A DNA stretch of 32,717 bases from Sulfurovum sp. (GTDB lineage: Bacteria; Campylobacterota; Campylobacteria; Campylobacterales; Sulfurovaceae): assembly GCA_026982075.1 (NCBI GenBank), contig JALSHU010000106.1, positions 1 to 32,717 of the forward strand, in the 5' to 3' direction. A program made the position numbers and the translations under genes. The notes beneath the pieces are model-generated. The model was not told the origin of the DNA. It saw only the letters and a program-made list of their open reading frames with translations, and ran no database searches. Shown piece by piece: positions 1 through 7,882 of this stretch (positions within the stretch are counted from its first letter, which is position 1; every line of letters begins with the position of its first letter).

Positions 1-734
1 TCATTAAACTTCTCCCGCCCAGTACTCTTAGGATAATCCAATGCAAAATACGCATCTGCCATCATCACATCTAGTAAAGTATAGTCTACCTTTCCAGACT
101 TAGCCCACGCTCCATCTTTGTCATAATCAAGATTCTTATGTTTTTTTATCCACATATCCATCAACACATTACCACAGCCCGTGTCGTACCCTACAAGTGT
201 ATCGCCTAGCACTGTAATATTTGCCATGCCACCAATGTTTACCACAGAAACAGAGGTATTAATATTACTAAATATAAACTCATGAAATGCAGGAGCAAAA
301 GGAGCACCCTGTCCACCAAGTGCTACATCTTTACGTCTAAAGTCTGCGATTACAGGTATGCATGTTGTAGCAGCAATGATGTTAGGATTTCCCAGTTGCA
401 TTGTAAAAGCATATTCACCCTGAGGGTCATGCCATAATGTCTGCCCATGTGAACCTATAGCTGTGATGGTGGAAGCATCTATGTTGTGAGACACAAGCAA
501 GGATGCCACAGCCTCTGTAAAGAGCAAGCCTAAAGCGTGATCTGCCCGCCCTACTTCTTCTAGGGTACAAGTGCCTGATATCATAGAGAGTAGTTCAGCT
601 TTAAGTTCTGAGGGGAAGGGGTATTCTATAGCATGTATAAGCTTACATGACTTATCATTTATTTCACAGAGTACTACGTCAACACCATCTAACGATGTAC
701 CTGACATAATGCCAATATAGTGTTCTTTATTCAT
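1..734 (-). CDS. anmK: Anhydro-N-acetylmuramic acid kinase, 3' part cut by window edge
   Basis: About 244 N-terminal codons lie in the window and the C-terminal part is beyond base 1. AnmK phosphorylates and opens 1,6-anhydro-MurNAc from peptidoglycan turnover, giving MurNAc-6-phosphate in the cytoplasm. The start MNKEHYIG is followed at once by the ASKHA-type phosphate loop GIMSGTSLDGVD (residues 8-19). Further in are SHGQTLWHD, the family segment RRKDVALGGQGAPFAP, which carries the presumed catalytic Asp, and the sugar/ATP-site motifs NIGGMAN and DTGCGNVLMD. The fragment ends in a TGRE-type motif. Translation starts at the ATG at 734-732. The gene points away from the plus-strand aminotransferase, with 198 bases between them. 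The identification is firm; only completeness is unknown. Confidence 0.95.
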   Translation of the reverse strand, partial: MNKEHYIGIMSGTSLDGVDVVLCEINDKSCKLIHAIEYPFPSELKAELLSMISGTCTLEEVGRADHALGLLFTEAVASLLVSHNIDASTITAIGSHGQTLWHDPQGEYAFTMQLGNPNIIAATTCIPVIADFRRKDVALGGQGAPFAPAFHEFIFSNINTSVSVVNIGGMANITVLGDTLVGYDTGCGNVLMDMWIKKHKNLDYDKDGAWAKSGKVDYTLLDVMMADAYFALDYPKSTGREKFN

Positions 735-932
735 TTATATATTTCTTTAATAATGCCAATAGGACAATGATTTATTACATGTATACAATAGTTGTTTATA
801 CTATAAAGATTATACATACTTAGAGCTTAATGTGATTTAATCATAGAACTATCGAAGACAATCAATCTCATAACAGTATGTGTATAAGTAAAGTTCAACT
901 ATACTTCACCTATTAATACTAGTGAGGTAGAT

Positions 933-2078
933 ATGAAACTAAGCAATCGAGCCAAAAATATAGCACAATCTGAGATAAGAGCAATGTCTATCCTTTGTAA
1001 CGAGAAAAACGGACTCAACATGGCACAAGGGCTTTGTGACCTTGATGTGCCACTTCCTGTGTCTCAAGGTGCAAAAGAAGGCATAGACAGTGGTAAAAAT
1101 ACCTATACCTCCGCATACGGAAACTACAAGCTAAGAGAAGCTATCGCTAAAAAACAAAATGATTTTTACGAGCAAAATGTCGAGCCTGACAATGTCTTAG
1201 TCAGTTTAGGTGCTACTGGTGCTTTTTATGCCACGGCCATGTCACTACTCAATGAGGGTGATGAAGTTGTACTTTTTGAGCCTTACTATGGATACCATGT
1301 TGCCACACTAGAGTCCATGGGTTGTAAAATAAAATACATTAGAACTGCCCCACCAGAGTATGCCATAGACTTTGAATATCTCAAAAGTCAAATATCTGAA
1401 AACACCAAGGCAATACTCATCTGTAACCCATCAAACCCTAGTGGAAAAGTGTATACAATACAGGAGTTAGAAAAGCTCTCAGATATCATCAATCAAAATG
1501 ACCTCATTCTTTTTAGTGATGAAATGTATGAACACTTCGTTTATGACGGACTTACGTTTATATCTGCATTGAGTGTTGAGGGTTTAAAAGAAAGAACAGT
1601 AGTGATATCTGGATTTTCAAAAATATACTCTATCACAGGATGGAGACTGGGTTACGCTATTACGCAAAAAAATATCATCGATGCAGCCTCAGCATTGAAT
1701 GATCTAGTGTATGTCTGCCCACCTGCCCCACTACAACACGGCATACTCAAAGGCTTAAATGAACTGCCAATGTCCTACTATACAGATGTAGCCAAAGCAC
1801 ATCAGCTAAAAAGAGACAAGTTCATCAAAGCACTGAATGAGGTGGGTTTGACTGCCCAGTACGTCAAAGGTGCCTACTATGTACTAGCTGACATCTCAAA
1901 GCTAGAAGGTGAAGATGACAAGCAAAAAGTGCTAACACTTCTAGAAAAGGCAGGTATCGCCACTGTTCCAGCAAGGGCATTTTACCAAGACAGCAAAGAT
2001 ATTCACTTAGCAAGGTTTTGTTTTTCTAAAAAAGAAGAAGAGTTGGATGAGGCTATTGAGCGTTTGAAGAAATTGTAA
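933..2078 (+). CDS. PLP-dependent class I/II aminotransferase (AspC/kynurenine aminotransferase type)
   Basis: This 381-aa cytosolic fold-type I transaminase most resembles aspartate, methionine or kynurenine aminotransferases. The internal aldimine lysine is K230 in SGFSKIYSITGWRLGY. NPSNPSG (165-171) and SDEMYE (195-200, D196 contacting the PLP pyridine nitrogen) are classical. The substrate-carboxylate Arg is probably R361 in HLARFCFS. Length is normal for the family. The ATG at 933 has GAGG seven bases upstream. It is transcribed alone between anmK (divergent) and the SSS symporter (convergent, 11 bases away). Amino-acid specificity cannot be fixed from sequence alone; a keto-acid aminotransferase acting on aromatic amino acids or methionine is equally possible. 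Confidence 0.9.
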   Translation: MKLSNRAKNIAQSEIRAMSILCNEKNGLNMAQGLCDLDVPLPVSQGAKEGIDSGKNTYTSAYGNYKLREAIAKKQNDFYEQNVEPDNVLVSLGATGAFYATAMSLLNEGDEVVLFEPYYGYHVATLESMGCKIKYIRTAPPEYAIDFEYLKSQISENTKAILICNPSNPSGKVYTIQELEKLSDIINQNDLILFSDEMYEHFVYDGLTFISALSVEGLKERTVVISGFSKIYSITGWRLGYAITQKNIIDAASALNDLVYVCPPAPLQHGILKGLNELPMSYYTDVAKAHQLKRDKFIKALNEVGLTAQYVKGAYYVLADISKLEGEDDKQKVLTLLEKAGIATVPARAFYQDSKDIHLARFCFSKKEEELDEAIERLKKL

Positions 2079-2089
2079 ATATTTAAAGA

Positions 2090-3616
2090 CTAGTTTCTTT
2101 GATTCTCTTTCCCCATCATCATTACTCCGTAAGCCACAAATGTACCGCCCAATATCTGCCAAGCAAAGCCAAGTTTAAAGCCTAAGAGTTCTCCTAGACT
2201 ATCGCCTAGTACATAAGGCTGAAGTAGAAGCACTGTCATAAACCCACCTATTAAAGCAAGAGGCACAGTTGTGGCATTGCCACGTTTAGTAAAGATAGCT
2301 GCCCCAAATACACCAAGTAGCCCTGTATAAGCAAACGCCATCACACCAAGAGCAAAACTAAGCAATGGTAGCTCAGTGTAGCGTTGCCAGTAGTAGCTTA
2401 GCATCGCCATAGCAGAAAGTGCCACAGCAAAGAAAAGTACTGCATTTCGCCCTGCTTTGACAAAGTGCATCTCATCTGTAGAACCCTGTTTCATCTTCCA
2501 TGGTTTATACAGGTCTTCTATGGCTACAGAAGACATCGCACCTAACACTGAGTTAGATGAAGAGAGTGCGGCTGCCACAGCACCCACAGTCACAAGTCCA
2601 CGCATACCCTCAGGCATTTCGTGGAGTATGTAGTACATAAAAATGGTTATCTTTTCGCCCTCAAACTTTTGCACCACTTCTGTACTTAGCCCTGAGAGTT
2701 CGGGATGTTGGTAAAAGAGATAGAGCAATAAACCAATCATTAAAAAAAGTATGGCTACAGGAATAGTCATATAAATACTCATCATCAGTGAGCGCTGGGC
2801 AGATTTTGTATCTTTACAGCTTAGTGCACGTTGTGTCATGTCTTGGTCTAATCCATACGCTGCAATGTTTAACAGTAACCATCCACCAAGTAATGCCCAT
2901 ACAGAAAAGCCACCAGACATGGAGAAGTCAAGAAGTTTGAGTTTATTATCTGCTTCCAATGTACTTATGACAGTACTAATATCTGCATTGATACTCACAT
3001 AAAGGTAAATTAGTACGGCTATCCCCGCACCTATATAAGTCATAGCTTGTATGATGTCGGAAAAAATGATGGACTTCACTCCTCCAAAATAAGCATATGC
3101 CAAAGCACCCAACATCAAAATACCTATAGAAACAGCCACATGAGAAGCAGAAATATCTAAAAAAAGTATCATTGAGATAGCCAATGCTCCTATATAAAGT
3201 CTTGCTCCAGATGCAAATAAACGTCCTATGAGAAACATGACCCCCGCTTGCTTCTTTGCAGACTCACCATAACGGATGTCAAGCAGTTCATACACTGTCA
3301 CCGCATGAATAGCGTAAAATCTGGGTATAAGCACTTTTGCGACAAAAATAACTGCTAAAAAGGCTGATATATAAAACCCTATAAATGTTAAATCTTTTCC
3401 ATACGAATACTCAGGTCCACCCAAAAAAGTAGCTGCAGACTGTGAAGTAGCAAGGACTGAAATAGCCACTGCAAACATAGGCACAGAGTTTCCACCTACA
3501 AAATAATCACGTGTACTCTTCACTTTCACACGACTTAAAATCACACTCGTAAAAGTTAATACTAAAAAATATGCAATGAACACACCCCAATCAACTATAG
3601 AAAAAGCTGAGTTCAT
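2090..3616 (-). CDS. Sodium:solute symporter (SSS family)
   Basis: This 508-aa polytopic inner-membrane protein has about 13 hydrophobic segments. It begins with an SSS-type first helix followed by the hallmark TRDYFVGGNSVPMFAVAISVLATSQSAATFLGG stretch in several parts: YFVGG near 38-42 and the small-residue sodium-site helix after it. GGVKSIIFSDIIQ around 178-190 is the other conserved SSS signature. Such proteins couple Na+ influx to uptake of sugars, amino acids, sialic acid or similar solutes; the substrate is unknown here. Its ATG overlaps the TAA of the upstream amidase by one base (TAATG), so the two are translationally coupled. That, and anmK nearby, make a cell-wall-derived solute a reasonable guess but no more than that. 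It is the last gene of the hemL operon. Confidence 0.88.
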   Translation of the reverse strand: MNSAFSIVDWGVFIAYFLVLTFTSVILSRVKVKSTRDYFVGGNSVPMFAVAISVLATSQSAATFLGGPEYSYGKDLTFIGFYISAFLAVIFVAKVLIPRFYAIHAVTVYELLDIRYGESAKKQAGVMFLIGRLFASGARLYIGALAISMILFLDISASHVAVSIGILMLGALAYAYFGGVKSIIFSDIIQAMTYIGAGIAVLIYLYVSINADISTVISTLEADNKLKLLDFSMSGGFSVWALLGGWLLLNIAAYGLDQDMTQRALSCKDTKSAQRSLMMSIYMTIPVAILFLMIGLLLYLFYQHPELSGLSTEVVQKFEGEKITIFMYYILHEMPEGMRGLVTVGAVAAALSSSNSVLGAMSSVAIEDLYKPWKMKQGSTDEMHFVKAGRNAVLFFAVALSAMAMLSYYWQRYTELPLLSFALGVMAFAYTGLLGVFGAAIFTKRGNATTVPLALIGGFMTVLLLQPYVLGDSLGELLGFKLGFAWQILGGTFVAYGVMMMGKENQRN

Positions 3617-4329
3617 TACTGCCCTTTGGGAGGTGTTTTGAGTTGTAAATTTTTTACTGCTTTACGTACATCAGACATAAATTCAGCACCGGGGTCTGAC
3701 TTTACGGTTCTGTATCCTTTGTCTTTCTCCAACCATAAAGAAGTAGCCTCCATTTGTTTATATTCGTGATGCCCTATCATATATGTTATGCTTGGGTATT
3801 TGGCTTTGAGATATCTCACCAAATCTATATTGGCTTGTAACTGTGCGGGAGTTAAATCTTCTGCTTTATTATCTTTTCCACCAATGTTTTCTATACCTAT
3901 GCTTGAGTAATTAAGTCCTATCACATGTCTAGCCATCCAGTTTTCCGGCATAAGCCTATAGATTGTTCCATCACGATCTACCATGAATTGTGAAGAGACA
4001 TTGAGTGCTGAAGCTTTGACAATGTCTTTTCTATCAGTTAAAAGTCTCTGTGGTTTGAGACGCTTAAAGGATTTGTCAAAATCCATCTCCGCTGTCCAGT
4101 GTAAAACAATGATTTTAGGGACTATTTCGATATTTGAAACTGTTTGACCGTAGTGTGATTTGATATAGGCTTTTGTCATGGCTATACGCTCCGCCCCAAA
4201 ATCTATGGGTTTATCTATAATCTGAAGAGGTTGTATAGGTTTTGTGGTACAAACCAAAGGTTTTGGTTTTTCTTTTCCACAAGCAGTCAGTGAGAGTATC
4301 ATAAGAGCGAGTAAAAGCGTTTTTATCAT
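3616..4329 (-). CDS. N-acetylmuramoyl-L-alanine amidase, lipoprotein (AmiD/AmpD-like)
   Basis: A 237-aa predicted lipoprotein of the Amidase_2/PGRP fold, which cleaves the MurNAc-L-Ala bond of peptidoglycan or muropeptides. I chose the ATG at 4329 because it begins a clean lipoprotein signal, MIKTLLLALMILSLTAC (Cys17), and has AGGA upstream. A longer reading frame continues upstream to 4431, but it adds a hydrophilic leader and would bury the signal peptide. Probable zinc ligands are H77 (VLHWTA), H187 or H188 (IGHHEY) and D212 (SDPGAEF); E147 in GIENIG is the likely catalytic glutamate. Being an outer-membrane-type lipoprotein, it should act in the periplasm, like E. coli AmiD. It overlaps the symporter start by one base. 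Confidence 0.88.
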   Translation of the reverse strand: MIKTLLLALMILSLTACGKEKPKPLVCTTKPIQPLQIIDKPIDFGAERIAMTKAYIKSHYGQTVSNIEIVPKIIVLHWTAEMDFDKSFKRLKPQRLLTDRKDIVKASALNVSSQFMVDRDGTIYRLMPENWMARHVIGLNYSSIGIENIGGKDNKAEDLTPAQLQANIDLVRYLKAKYPSITYMIGHHEYKQMEATSLWLEKDKGYRTVKSDPGAEFMSDVRKAVKNLQLKTPPKGQ

Positions 4330-4354
4330 GTTAAGTCCTAGGTGCCTCGTGAGA

Positions 4355-4903
4355 TTATTGTAGCGTATCTTCTGTGTGTGTTTCTTGTGATCGTAAAAGT
4401 ATCCCCACAATAATAATAGGGGGAATGCCAAGAGCCACTATATAGCTAGGGATATGTAACAGACCATGTCTGTTAAGATATAAAAACCCCAAAATAAGTA
4501 TAGCATATGCGCCTAGTCTATAGAAAGAAAGTGCTGCTTTGGTATCTTTCATCGTTTGAAAAAGAGATCGATTGTTTTTGAGTTTTTTTCGTTCTTCTTT
4601 TACCACTTCAACAAAATCTTTTTCATCCTCGTGATGTACATCTTCAGAATAAAGGTCATAAGGGTCTTCCAGATGGTCAATCACATCTTTAGAGTCATCA
4701 TACGTAATAACATTATGTTCTACTCTGGCGTCAACCATACGTTTATACGCTGCTATCGAGGCTGACATCACCAATACCGAGGATAAAAAACCTACTTGCG
4801 TACTCCAAAGTGTATTGATATCAAAAAATATTACAGTCATAATAATCCATAGAAAATCAACGATGATGAGTGTTTTAAGAATTTTTAAATTAGTATTTGT
4901 CAT
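4355..4903 (-). CDS. Conserved four-helix membrane protein of unknown function
   Basis: I do not recognise a named family. The protein has two hydrophobic segments near the N-terminus (about 10-32 and 36-52), then a very acidic, charged cytoplasmic-looking stretch rich in Asp, Glu, His and Lys, and two more hydrophobic segments near the C-terminus. A start at MTNTNLK (4903) is preferred, but two other in-frame ATGs (4921, 4918) and the adjacent Met codons at 4909 and 4906 are possible. All overlap the end of the AtpZ-like gene, so translation is probably coupled. Its location directly after an AtpZ/AtpI-type gene suggests a membrane role, possibly related to ion handling or ATP synthase assembly. 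That link is inference from position only. Confidence 0.7.
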   Translation of the reverse strand: MTNTNLKILKTLIIVDFLWIIMTVIFFDINTLWSTQVGFLSSVLVMSASIAAYKRMVDARVEHNVITYDDSKDVIDHLEDPYDLYSEDVHHEDEKDFVEVVKEERKKLKNNRSLFQTMKDTKAALSFYRLGAYAILILGFLYLNRHGLLHIPSYIVALGIPPIIIVGILLRSQETHTEDTLQ

Positions 4904-5204
4904 CATCATCTTCAGCATCATATTTTTCTTGTTGTTCCTGTTTGTACGTATATTTTGGGTCTTGCGCTAAGGTATCAAAAACTTTTTTTTGTTTGGCATA
5001 GGCTTTATATACATTTGATATCGCTGCACCTACACCTACAAATACACCTATCCACAATGTCCACCAAGCACCTGTGAGTTTTTGTAGTCCTATTCCTATA
5101 GCTACGCCTATCAGAACAGCAACTACGATAGAGATGCCCAAACTCAACCCATCTGCCGCATCTACCAATTTTTTCATTTTAGGTGTTTCTGCTTTTTTAT
5201 CCAT
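4890..5204 (-). CDS. AtpZ/AtpI-family small membrane protein
   Basis: A 104-aa protein with two transmembrane helices, GLSLGISIVVAVLIGVAIG and WWTLWIGVFVGVGAAISN, separated by a short QKLTGA turn, and with a charged C-terminus ending in an Asp-rich tail. This is the layout of AtpZ/AtpI, accessory proteins of F1Fo ATP synthase implicated in c-ring assembly or divalent-ion supply. I placed the start at the ATG at 5204 because AGGAGG sits five bases upstream; upstream in-frame Met codons (5228, 5216) and 5207 lack good spacing. The gene is not beside atp genes but inside a hemL operon, so a role in ATP synthase is family inference. Confidence 0.75.
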   Translation of the reverse strand: MDKKAETPKMKKLVDAADGLSLGISIVVAVLIGVAIGIGLQKLTGAWWTLWIGVFVGVGAAISNVYKAYAKQKKVFDTLAQDPKYTYKQEQQEKYDAEDDDDKY

Positions 5205-5228
5205 CATATCCTCCTGCATCACATACAT

Positions 5229-5609
5229 TTAATCATTAAAATTCTTTTTTCTCTTCACAAAAAAAAGATACATACTAAAACAAAGTTGAAATACCAATAT
5301 ACCTGCAAAATTTGCTAAAATATCAAAAATACTTTCCCCGCGTTCTGGTATAAATGCCTGTAGACATTCTATAACTATACCAAAACTAAACAAGGCTAAT
5401 ACATTACGTAAACGATGTATTCTCGTATCTGAAGCTCTATTTAAAAGAAAAGATAAAAGAAAAAAAGCGATGAAATGTTCACCTTTATCATTGAAACCCA
5501 AAAAAGAAATAAAATCAAGAAAATCATCTGGTAATACCGGTGATAACATTAATGCTATCACTACAATAAAAAAGAGGATTTTAAATACTGTTTTATTTAA
5601 ATATTTCAA
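5229..5609 (-). CDS. VanZ-like family membrane protein
   Basis: A 126-aa protein with four predicted transmembrane helices. The VanZ-like pattern is visible as DKGEHFIAFFLLSFLL (about 42-57), then ECLQAFIPERGESIFDILANFAGI (about 81-104), where the E-x-x-Q-x-F-x-P-x-R-x-x-S-x-x-D-x-x-x-N-x-x-G spacing is typical. Many VanZ-like proteins have no known function; glycopeptide resistance should not be inferred. The start is a TTG at 5609, nine bases after the hemL stop codon, with only a weak AGAG upstream. The gene ends 24 bases before the preferred AtpZ-like start, so it belongs to the same transcript. Confidence 0.82.
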   Translation of the reverse strand: MKYLNKTVFKILFFIVVIALMLSPVLPDDFLDFISFLGFNDKGEHFIAFFLLSFLLNRASDTRIHRLRNVLALFSFGIVIECLQAFIPERGESIFDILANFAGILVFQLCFSMYLFFVKRKKNFND

Positions 5610-5618
5610 ACAGACTCT

Positions 5619-6908
5619 TTACGCTATCTCTGACATCACTTCATAAGCAGCTTTGATACTCGTATCTATCATCTCATCTGTAGTTTCTGCACAAATAAAT
5701 CCTGTCTCATACGAAGAACAAGCGAGGTAAATACCACGGTCTAACATTCCTTTATGAAATTTCGCAAACATCTTCGTATCATTGTCACACGCATCTGCAA
5801 AGTTTTTTACAGGTTTGTCTGAAAAGAAAAAACCAAACATAGAGCCCCTTACTTCTGTCACCATTGGTACATTAACTGCTGCAGCTGCTTTTGCAAAACC
5901 ATCTACAAGTTTTTTTGCTTTTGTAGCAAACTCCACATACATACCAGGGTTTGTTTTAAGCTTTTTAAGACTGGTAAGTCCTGCGGCCATTGCCACAGGA
6001 TTTCCAGAAAGTGTTCCTGCCTGATAGACTGGACCTTCAGGTGAAAGGTATGCCATAATCTCAGCGCTTGCACCAAAAGCACCTACGGGCATACCCGCAC
6101 CAATGACCTTACCCAACGTTACCATGTCGGGTTTCACAGCTGAGATACCCTGTGCTCCTTTAAGTGATGCCCTAAATCCAGACATCACCTCATCAAATAT
6201 GAGTAAAGTACCATGTGCATCACATAAAGCTCTTAAGCCCTCTAAAAATGTTTCATCAGCAGGCACTAAACCCATATTACCTGCAATCGGTTCTATGATG
6301 ACACAAGCGATATTTCCCTTGGCATCTTTGAAACATTTTTCCACCGAATCCATATCATTATAAGTGGCAAGCAATGTATGTTTAGTAAGGTCTGCAGGTA
6401 CACCAGGGCTTGATGGTGTCCCAAAAGTAGCTAAACCAGAACCTGCTTGTACCAACAGTGAGTCAGAGTGTCCATGGTAACACCCTGTAAATTTCAAAAT
6501 GTTGTCTCTACTGGTAACCCCACGTGCAAGACGTATGGCAGACATCACAGCTTCTGTTCCAGAACTTACAAAACGTACTTTATCAATGCTGTCAAAAAGT
6601 GACACAATCTCATTTGCCAATTGCGTTTCTACCGTCGTTGGTGCACCAAAACTAAGCCCTCTTTTGACTGCATCTATCACTGATGTTTCAATGTCACGAT
6701 TACAATGACCAAAAATAAGCGGTCCCCAGCTTTGCACATAATCAATATATTTGTTACCATCAATGTCAACAAGATATCCACCCTCACCATGTGAGATAAA
6801 CGGGGGTGTACCTTCTACACCAGAAAATGCACGAACAGGTGAGTCTACACCTCCAGGTATTACGTGATATGCTTCTTCAAATGCTACGATACTTTTGTCA
6901 TATGCCAT
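5619..6908 (-). CDS. hemL: Glutamate-1-semialdehyde 2,1-aminomutase
   Basis: A full-length 429-aa cytosolic PLP enzyme. It converts glutamate-1-semialdehyde to 5-aminolevulinate, the committed precursor of haem in the C5 pathway. The PLP lysine is K267 in [27 protein letters not shown] (239-246), the N-terminal [22 protein letters not shown] and [16 protein letters not shown] are diagnostic of HemL over ordinary class III transaminases. The ATG at 6908 has AGGA about nine bases upstream. It is the first gene of a compact minus-strand operon reaching the SSS symporter at 2090, and is divergently transcribed from the TonB-like gene. Confidence 0.97.
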   Translation of the reverse strand: MAYDKSIVAFEEAYHVIPGGVDSPVRAFSGVEGTPPFISHGEGGYLVDIDGNKYIDYVQSWGPLIFGHCNRDIETSVIDAVKRGLSFGAPTTVETQLANEIVSLFDSIDKVRFVSSGTEAVMSAIRLARGVTSRDNILKFTGCYHGHSDSLLVQAGSGLATFGTPSSPGVPADLTKHTLLATYNDMDSVEKCFKDAKGNIACVIIEPIAGNMGLVPADETFLEGLRALCDAHGTLLIFDEVMSGFRASLKGAQGISAVKPDMVTLGKVIGAGMPVGAFGASAEIMAYLSPEGPVYQAGTLSGNPVAMAAGLTSLKKLKTNPGMYVEFATKAKKLVDGFAKAAAAVNVPMVTEVRGSMFGFFFSDKPVKNFADACDNDTKMFAKFHKGMLDRGIYLACSSYETGFICAETTDEMIDTSIKAAYEVMSEIA

Positions 6909-6927
6909 GTTGTTAATCCTCGTTATG

Positions 6928-6933
6928 TATAAT
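6928..6933 (+). promoter_or_regulatory. -10 box for the tonB-like gene (divergent promoter pair)
   Basis: A perfect TATAAT preceded directly by TG. Predicted transcription start is near 6940, giving a leader of about 43 bases before the non-AUG start of the TonB-like gene. No good -35 is visible. Confidence 0.45.
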
Positions 6934-6952
6934 TCTATTTATAAATTGATGG

Positions 6953-6958
6953 ATTATA
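6953..6958 (-). promoter_or_regulatory. -10 box for the hemL operon (divergent promoter pair)
   Basis: On the minus strand this reads TATAAT, again preceded by TG, with a predicted start near 6946 and a leader of about 38 bases before hemL. Together with 6926-6933 it forms an inverted pair of TGTATAAT octamers whose facing edges are 19 bases apart. Confidence 0.45.
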
Positions 6959-6982
6959 CACTAAAGCGCATAAGAGGAGAAA

Positions 6983-7870
6983 ATTATCAGAATTTATAAA
7001 GCTTTAATCCTCTCATTATTATTACACTTACTCCTCTTGCTGCTCTTGACAAAAAACTTTAAAGAGATGCTATTTGTACCGCCTCAAGCGCAAGAAAAAA
7101 AAATATCTTTAAACATACAACAAGTCATCACACCACCACCCGCACCCAAGCCAACACCTAAACCCCTTGTCATACCCTCCGTACCCTCTCAGCCTGTTGT
7201 GCAAAAAGAAGTAAAACCTACACCTAAAAAAAAAGAGGTCAAAAAGAAACTTTTAGATAAAAGCCAAAAGATTTTTGCACAAAAAAGTAGTGAGGAGAAC
7301 AATGTCACAAAAGTTGAGCCTAAACCTCAAAAAAAGACAGTCAAAAAAGAAGTGACTAAAAAACCCAAAAAAATAGTGAAACAAAAAAGAAAAAAGAAAA
7401 AACGTCGAGTCAAAAAAAGAAAATCCAAACGATCCAATGATCGTCTTGCCAATGCCTTAATGGGCTCAGCCTCCTTCTATCCTACCAAATCACCATCCCC
7501 TTCTCGTGCAGGAAGCTATGGAGACAGGATGATAAAAAAACTCTATGGTTCAGAGTTCAACACCTATAGTCCTACACAAAAAAAATTCATCCGAAATAAC
7601 CTCGGTACCATTCATCGCATTACACAACGTACTCTCACACGTAACGGATACCCAGATGTCGCTGTAAGTACAGGACAACAGGGTACCAATGTCGTTGCAT
7701 TTTATCTCCATCCTAATGGTGACATTACAGGACTACGACTCAAAAGGCATATAGGTTATGAAGCTTTAGACAAAAATACCTTACAAGTAATCCGTCTTGC
7801 CTATAAAGACTATCCCCTGCCCAACAAAAAAACGAAAATTATATTTTATGTGCGCTATAGTATGTATTAA
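6983..7870 (+). CDS. TonB-family energy transducer with a non-AUG (AUU/AUC) start
   Basis: The frame encodes a short basic N-terminus (IIRIYK), a hydrophobic helix ALILSLLLHLLLLLLL, a Pro/Lys-rich periplasmic spacer (TPPPAPKPTPKP and long Lys/Arg runs up to about residue 152) and a C-terminal TonB domain (NVVAFYLHPNGDITGLRL onward, ending IIFYVRYSMY). The helix carries the S-x-x-x-H pair (S11, H15 from the ATT) that TonB needs for coupling to ExbBD. No ATG, GTG or TTG precedes the helix. The first standard start is a TTG at 7037 at the end of the helix, with no ribosome site. AGGAG at 6975-6979 lies three bases before ATT 6983 and six before ATC 6986, so one of these is the likely initiator. 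TonB energises outer-membrane receptors. No exbBD genes adjoin it. Confidence 0.82.
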   Translation: MIRIYKALILSLLLHLLLLLLLTKNFKEMLFVPPQAQEKKISLNIQQVITPPPAPKPTPKPLVIPSVPSQPVVQKEVKPTPKKKEVKKKLLDKSQKIFAQKSSEENNVTKVEPKPQKKTVKKEVTKKPKKIVKQKRKKKKRRVKKRKSKRSNDRLANALMGSASFYPTKSPSPSRAGSYGDRMIKKLYGSEFNTYSPTQKKFIRNNLGTIHRITQRTLTRNGYPDVAVSTGQQGTNVVAFYLHPNGDITGLRLKRHIGYEALDKNTLQVIRLAYKDYPLPNKKTKIIFYVRYSMY

Positions 7871-7882
7871 AAAAGGTGTCTA

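Noticed and set aside
735-932. Small RNA or small gene in the anmK-aminotransferase gap
   Set aside because: I found only AT-rich sequence with several TATA-like words and no convincing hairpin, coding frame or complete promoter.
4330-4431. N-terminal extension of the amidase
   Set aside because: It would place 34 residues before a clean lipoprotein signal peptide and overlap the neighbouring gene; the ATG at 4329 has a ribosome site.
5229-5609. Glycopeptide (teicoplanin) resistance gene vanZ
   Set aside because: Only the widespread VanZ-like fold is seen, in a haem-synthesis operon; no van genes are near.
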